From contig JBCFAO010000022.1 in the NCBI GenBank assembly GCA_038562165.1, forward strand, positions 1 through 64,000: a stretch of 64,000 nt of DNA, in the 5' to 3' direction. Shown here in pieces: positions 59,835 through 64,000 of the stretch. This DNA is from WRMS01 sp038562165 (GTDB lineage: Bacteria; Bacillota; Peptococcia; DRI-13; UBA5745). The notes beneath the pieces were generated by a model that had not been told where the DNA came from, searched no databases, and was given only the letters and a program-made list of their open reading frames with translations. The stretch's first letter is position 1. Each line of letters opens with the position of its first letter. The translations under genes and the position numbers were made by a program.

Positions 59835-60747
59835 AAGCGGCCTCCCTTCGGAAACGGATGATGTCGATGAAGCTTTCCAGGCGTGTTTCCACGCCGGCAT
59901 TGCCTTCCTGGCCATCCAGCAGTAAATTGAGGATGGGCGTATCCTTGACCCGCCGGATCACCGTCTCGTTGGCCAGGGAGTCGGGACCGCAGGGAAAAGT
60001 GCTGAGCAGCACGATGCCGTCTACCTTATCCCGGTACATTTCGATGGCGCCCATTTGCTCCCGGTTAAATATCCAAGGCATAGTTTCCGTCAAGGCAGCG
60101 GCAGATTCCAGGGCTTTTCTGCGGTCGGCGTCATCGGCTAAAACAGGAGTAACCCCTTGGGTTGCCAGATAATCCAGCACCGGCCGGCCGATGTATTTAT
60201 CATGAATATTATAACAATGGCCAACAATCAGAAGCTTGATGCCCGGCTTTCTTAATGACTCCTCATGCTGGCGCAGGGTTTCCTGCCGGTCGATCCTTTC
60301 CGCCTGTTTAGCCAGAGTATAGGCATAGAAAGACTCCGGCTTTTTTTTGCCCAGCTTTTTGCCGAAATCCAAAAAAGCCGCCAGTTCGCCGCCGGATTTG
60401 ATGGGGTCCACATTATAGCCTACCAGTTGCAGGCCGTTGTCCCTGAAGGTATTGTCCACAATATCATAAAGGGCGGAAAATTTAGTGCAAAGAATATTGC
60501 CCTTGCCAAAATTGGCGATTCTCGGGACCATGACGGCGTCGCATTTGCCAAGAAGAGCGTTCACATGACCTAAATAAACTTTGGAGGACAAGCAAGCCTC
60601 GTCAATAGCTCTTATGGTGCCCTGCTTGAGGATAGCCTTATCTGTTTCCCGGCTTACCACATAATCCACATTGAGTGTCTCTAAAAATGTTTCCCAAAGA
60701 GAGCTGTAGCGGTAATACAGGAAAGCCCGGGGTATACCGATTTTCAT
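59821..60747 (-). CDS. DUF2229 protein, activase-associated
   Basis: This 308-residue protein matches the DUF2229 part that forms the C-terminal third of the fused protein at 28.4-31.4 kb, here as a separate polypeptide. MKIGIPRAFLYYRYSSLWETFLETL opens it, IDEACLSSKVYLGHV with its cysteine is near residue 50, and LLDGQEGNAGVETRLESFIDII closes it. It is distantly related to the HgdB fold and may form the second half of a heterodimer. It overlaps the permease gene by 4 bases. Confidence 0.85.
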   Translation of the reverse strand: MKIGIPRAFLYYRYSSLWETFLETLNVDYVVSRETDKAILKQGTIRAIDEACLSSKVYLGHVNALLGKCDAVMVPRIANFGKGNILCTKFSALYDIVDNTFRDNGLQLVGYNVDPIKSGGELAAFLDFGKKLGKKKPESFYAYTLAKQAERIDRQETLRQHEESLRKPGIKLLIVGHCYNIHDKYIGRPVLDYLATQGVTPVLADDADRRKALESAAALTETMPWIFNREQMGAIEMYRDKVDGIVLLSTFPCGPDSLANETVIRRVKDTPILNLLLDGQEGNAGVETRLESFIDIIRFRREAAYGEA

Positions 60748-61868
60748 TCCACTGGTTCTCCCTTTAAACGGTTTTTGACATATATCTGCAATAGTTTATA
60801 AGCCGTGGCTGCCACCGGCACGCCCAGAAGCATGCCGAGAATACCGCCTAAACCGCCGCCAATAATGACGGCGGCAAAAACCCAAATGCCCGGCAGACCC
60901 ATGGACGAGCCTACGATTTTGGGATAGATCAAATTGCCTTCCAGTTGCTGCAGCACCACGATAAACAAGAGAAATAATAAGGATTTGAGCGGGTCAATAA
61001 TCAAAATGAGGAAAGCCCCTACCCCCGCCCCCAGATAAGCGCCGAAAATGGGGATGAAAGAGGTGACGCCCACGAAAGCGCCTATGGCAGTGGCATAGGG
61101 GAAACGAAAGACCCACATGCCCAAGGTGCACAAGCTGCCGATAACTAAGGCCTCGGTACACTGGCCCACGATAAAGTGAAAAAAGGATTCATTGGTTATG
61201 GTTAATACGGTATTTAATCTGGCCGCCGTATCCTCTTTCATCAGCGCCCGCTGCAATTGACGGGCTTGCCGTAGCAGTCTGTCTTTGCCCAGCAGCAGAT
61301 AAATGGCGAAAGTCAAGGCCACAAAGAGATTGAAGATTCCCGTGGTCAGCAAGGTGATGATGCTGACGGAGGAGTTGAGGATGCTGCTGACGCCCTGGGT
61401 GGTATAAGTCGCTACACGCTTGACAATGTTTTCCCAATTGATGTTGATCTCGCTGATATGCTTGGCGACGATGGGGATTTGGTCTCTGTTTGCCGCCAGC
61501 CAGCCGTTGATTCTTTCCGTGTAGGCCGGCAGCACCGCCGCAATGGCGGAAAATGTATTGATGATCTGGGGGATAACCAGATTAAATACCGTGAAGAGGA
61601 TCAAGAGAATCAGCAGGATAGATAAGAGAAGGCAGACCGGTTTGCGGGTCTTGCCGGCCAGCTTATGGCTGGAATTGGGGAAATAGAACCTTTCCAAAAA
61701 ACGCATCAGCAGGTTTAAGATGTAGGCAATAACGGCGCCAAAAAACAAGGGCCTCATGATATGGCCCAGGTTTTTGGCAAAAGCGGCCATTTGACCGAAG
61801 TACAGAATACAAAGAACCAGAACGGCCGCCAGCACCATGTAGCTAACGATTTGACGGTTGAATTTCAT
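60744..61868 (-). CDS. AI-2E-family permease (PerM/YtvI-like)
   Basis: This 374-residue membrane protein has the PerM/YtvI pattern: about seven or eight helices, an amphipathic middle region (residues about 100-160), and conserved VGVTSFIPIFGAYLGAGVGAFLILIID and PKIVGSSMGLPGIWVFAAVIIGGGLGGILGMLLGVPVAA segments. Family members are linked to autoinducer-2 or ion export, but most are uncharacterised. It heads the operon with DUF2229, HgdB-like, activase and Crp/Fnr genes. In Firmicutes YtvI-type genes also occur near sporulation or alanyl-tRNA synthetase loci, so the link may be incidental. Confidence 0.85.
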   Translation of the reverse strand: MKFNRQIVSYMVLAAVLVLCILYFGQMAAFAKNLGHIMRPLFFGAVIAYILNLLMRFLERFYFPNSSHKLAGKTRKPVCLLLSILLILLILFTVFNLVIPQIINTFSAIAAVLPAYTERINGWLAANRDQIPIVAKHISEININWENIVKRVATYTTQGVSSILNSSVSIITLLTTGIFNLFVALTFAIYLLLGKDRLLRQARQLQRALMKEDTAARLNTVLTITNESFFHFIVGQCTEALVIGSLCTLGMWVFRFPYATAIGAFVGVTSFIPIFGAYLGAGVGAFLILIIDPLKSLLFLLFIVVLQQLEGNLIYPKIVGSSMGLPGIWVFAAVIIGGGLGGILGMLLGVPVAATAYKLLQIYVKNRLKGEPVE

Positions 61869-62298
61869 ATAAAAACCTCTGTTTGCTTAAAGTCGGGGAG
61901 GGACGATTACATAAGGGAAAGATGAACGAGCGTATAAGGAAGATGAGAGAACCAAGGGAACAAATGATCGCAAGCAAGCGCAAATGGGCCTATGGCGCGG
62001 ATGAGTATGTAGGAAGGATGAATAGTTATATCTTATAACATTATTGACAAAAAGCAAAGAAGATATAGGAAAAACTATAGATGAACTCTGTGTGAATGGG
62101 CGGGTCGGGCAGACTTTGCGGATAAAAGCTGAGGCGGATGGCTTTGCGGGGCTAGCTGCTCAAAAAACGAGGTTGATAGAAAACAATATGAAAACAGCGG
62201 CGCCCTCTTGGGACTCCGCTGTTTTTGTTTGGCTTGGTATATATAGCCGGTTCGGTATATTACCTCGATCCGGGCTGAGAAGTGTTCAGTTCTTTCGG
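61869..62298. other. intergenic region with bidirectional terminator (62190-62227)
   Basis: The left part should contain the promoter of the minus-strand permease operon, but no clear boxes were seen. At 62190-62227, AAACAGCGG and CCGCTGTTT form a hairpin with a T run on the plus strand and a T-rich run on the minus strand; it probably ends the tyrA transcript. An 86-residue plus-strand frame across this region was rejected. Confidence 0.7.
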
Positions 62299-63237
62299 TT
62301 ATAGGGAAATCTTCGGCGCTGCCTTCCCGGGGCTGCTGATCCTGGCTTTCCAATCACAGCCCTCCTGCAGCAAGGCCGCCATTGCCGCGGTATCTTGCCG
62401 GCTCAGCGCATCGCTGTAGGCCGCCAGGCGGCCGCATAGGCCGTCAATTTCCTTGATCAGGTTTTCCCGGTTAAGGAAAAACAGCTCCGACCACATCTCC
62501 ACATTTAAAGTAGCCACCCGGGTCAGATCCTGAAAGCTGCCGCCGGCAAAGTTTTCGTACTGCAAAGCGGTGGTGCTTTTGACGTAAGCATTGGAAAGTA
62601 TGTGGGCTAATTGGGACGTATAGGCGATGACCCGGTCATGTTCGGCGGGACTGGTAAAGTGAACGGTACGAAAGCCCAGGGAGAGAAAGAAGGCTTCCAA
62701 GTCCTGCCGCAGAGAGGCCGGTGCAGGCGCCTCCGGCTGGGCGGCACTGGGGGAAGGCCCGCCAGGGGCAGCATCACCAGATGCAGGTCCGCCAGGTGCA
62801 GCAACTTCCGGCGTGAGCAGCATGGAAGCGCCGCAGAACAAGCGGGCCTCGGCGGCCCCGTAGCCGGAGCGTTCCCGGCCGGCCATGGGGTGGCCGCCTA
62901 CAAAATAAAAGCCGTGACGGCTGGCCAAAGGAGCAACAGCCTGGCAAACGGGCTCCTTAACGCCGCATAAGTCTACTACCCAGGTGTTTTTGCTGATGTT
63001 GCCGGCATGGGCAGAAAGAAAATCGATGGTTGCCCGGGGATAGAGGGCCAGCAGCAAAATTTGGCACTGGCCCAAGGATTTTTCATCGAGAACGCCATCC
63101 AAAACTCCCTCGGCCAGGGCCTGGGCCTGAGTTTTGAAATCCTTGTCCTGACCCCATACGGTATGACCGGTAAATTCTTTGATTGCTTTAGCCATGGAGC
63201 CGCCGATCAGGCCCAGGCCTACGATGCCGATATTCAT
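62299..63237 (-). CDS. tyrA: prephenate dehydrogenase
   Basis: TyrA oxidatively decarboxylates prephenate to 4-hydroxyphenylpyruvate for tyrosine synthesis. The 312-residue protein has NAD-binding GIVGLGLIGGSMAKAI, GGHPMAGRERSGYGAA near residue 120, HDRVIAYTSQLAHILSNAYV near 205 and FAGGSFQDLTRVA near 230. A Pro/Ala/Gly/Ser-rich insertion of about 30 residues (around 145-175) lies between the nucleotide-binding half and the helical half; its DNA is made of repeated CAGGTGCAGCA-like units. The start overlaps the DAHP synthase stop (TAATG). Confidence 0.95.
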   Translation of the reverse strand: MNIGIVGLGLIGGSMAKAIKEFTGHTVWGQDKDFKTQAQALAEGVLDGVLDEKSLGQCQILLLALYPRATIDFLSAHAGNISKNTWVVDLCGVKEPVCQAVAPLASRHGFYFVGGHPMAGRERSGYGAAEARLFCGASMLLTPEVAAPGGPASGDAAPGGPSPSAAQPEAPAPASLRQDLEAFFLSLGFRTVHFTSPAEHDRVIAYTSQLAHILSNAYVKSTTALQYENFAGGSFQDLTRVATLNVEMWSELFFLNRENLIKEIDGLCGRLAAYSDALSRQDTAAMAALLQEGCDWKARISSPGKAAPKISL

Positions 63238-64000
63238 TACTGGCGTACCCCTTTTCCGGCCTTCACTGCATCATAGACCAGTTGCACTGCCCGGGCCACC
63301 TCCTCGAAAGCTTCCTGGGTCAAGGATTGAGGTCCGTCGCAAAGGGCATTGGCAGGGTCGTTGTGAACCTCGATAATCAGGCCGTCGACTCCGGCGCCCA
63401 CAGCAGCTAAAGACATAGGACGTACCAGACGGGACATACCTGTGGAATGGCTGGGATCAACGACCACCGGCAGATGGCTCAATTGTTTAAGCATAGGAAC
63501 GGCGGAGAGGTCCAGGGTATTGCGGGTGTAGTTTTCAAAGGTCCGGATGCCCCGTTCGCAGAGAATCACCTGCTCGTTGCCGCCGGCCATAATGTATTCT
63601 GCGCTCATCAGCAATTCTTCCATGGTGCTGGAAAGACCCCGTTTCAACAAAATAGGCTTTCTTTGATGGCCCAGCTCTTTTAACAGCGTGAAGTTTTGCA
63701 TATTGCGGGCTCCTACCTGAATCACATCAACTTCATCAAAAAGATGAAGCTGGCTTAAATCCATAATCTCGGTGACAATGGGCAACCCCGTTTCCTGTTT
63801 GGCTGTCAAAAGCATCCGAATACCCTCGTCTCCCAGACCTTGGAAGGAGTAGGGGGAAGTCCGGGGCTTGAAAGCGCCTCCCCGCAGCATGGTGGCGCCG
63901 GAGGCTTTTACCGACTTGGCGATCATGCAGATTTGCTCTTCCGACTCCACGGAGCAGGGACCGGCTATCAGCGTCAGGCTGCCGTCGCCAATGACTGCGC
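63237..64000 (-). CDS. aroF: 3-deoxy-7-phosphoheptulonate synthase, 3' part
   Basis: DAHP synthase condenses phosphoenolpyruvate and erythrose-4-phosphate, the first shikimate step. The frame runs off the window edge; the last 254 residues are present. Family motifs are AGPCSVESEEQI, RGGAFKPRTSPYSFQG, KRGLSSTMEELL and DPSHSTGMSRLV, which match the single-domain AroA(I-beta)/AroF type of Firmicutes. The N-terminus, where a regulatory ferredoxin-like domain often lies, is outside the window. It is translationally coupled to tyrA. Confidence 0.95.
   Translation of the reverse strand, partial: AVIGDGSLTLIAGPCSVESEEQICMIAKSVKASGATMLRGGAFKPRTSPYSFQGLGDEGIRMLLTAKQETGLPIVTEIMDLSQLHLFDEVDVIQVGARNMQNFTLLKELGHQRKPILLKRGLSSTMEELLMSAEYIMAGGNEQVILCERGIRTFENYTRNTLDLSAVPMLKQLSHLPVVVDPSHSTGMSRLVRPMSLAAVGAGVDGLIIEVHNDPANALCDGPQSLTQEAFEEVARAVQLVYDAVKAGKGVRQ

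Noticed and set aside
62044..62072. TTGACA as a plus-strand promoter
   Set aside because: No acceptable -10 box lies 16-18 bases downstream (AGGAAA or TAGGAA only).
62044..62304. Plus-strand 86-residue frame before tyrA
   Set aside because: It starts at a TTG without a ribosome binding site and runs through a terminator hairpin; the sequence has no protein-like composition or family match.

Overview
The window looks like a chromosomal segment of an endospore-forming anaerobic Clostridia member (Peptococcaceae-like by gene content). This is an inference from gene families, not from a marker-gene comparison. Spore genes are present (spoIIR, yabG, a DUF3794/LysM morphogenesis-type protein, and the abrB-type regulator). 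The classic Firmicutes block darA-holB-ricT-yabA-rsmI-(abrB)-metG-tatD-rnmV-rsmA-yabG is intact. Anaerobic chemistry is suggested by two 2-hydroxyacyl-CoA-dehydratase-type reductase systems, a UbiD/UbiX decarboxylase pair, FeoAB, and ferredoxin-type proteins. No rRNA, tRNA, CRISPR array, prophage or insertion sequence was seen.

Layout. 1-6.5 kb: a leucine operon leuACDB behind two tandem T-box leaders, then a separately promoted HpcH/HpaI-type aldolase. 6.5-9.7 kb: a MATE exporter and an Orn/Lys/Arg-decarboxylase-family PLP enzyme. 9.8-15.8 kb (minus strand): a compact set of lrp, ubiD, a 51-residue zinc ribbon, a TAXI-TRAP binding protein, a fused TRAP permease and ubiX, which reads as uptake plus prenyl-FMN-dependent (de)carboxylation of an aromatic or unsaturated acid. 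16-25.3 kb: the housekeeping block, with a cluster of about 41-bp repeats before yabG. 25.4-32.8 kb: a nitrilase-family amidohydrolase, a three-domain DUF3794 protein carrying a His/Asp/Cys-rich block and LysM, then a fused double activase and its HgdB-like partner.

33-41 kb: spoIIR, an L,D-transpeptidase, a YerB-like lipoprotein, RNase HI, a methyltransferase with an apparent N-terminal frameshift, a thioredoxin-reductase-like flavoprotein, tex, and a 51-residue small protein. 41-50 kb: an accessory region with two divergent ECF sigma/anti-sigma pairs and a run of secreted or membrane-anchored proteins, including a CARDB metalloprotease and a DUF6147 protein. 50-56.8 kb: hicAB toxin-antitoxin, a soluble hybrid histidine kinase, feoAB divergent from a ferredoxin/NapH-like pair, and thioredoxin. 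57-64 kb (minus strand): a Crp/Fnr regulator at the end of a second, split version of the activase/HgdB/DUF2229 system headed by an AI-2E-family permease, then tyrA and the 3' part of a DAHP synthase gene cut by the window edge.

Recurring features are 4-bp start/stop overlaps between cotranscribed genes, frequent strong hairpin terminators at convergent gene ends, and short repeat-built Ala/Glu/Gln/Pro-rich insertions inside otherwise conserved proteins (LeuA, MetG, TyrA, SpoIIR, the decarboxylase-like enzyme and others).
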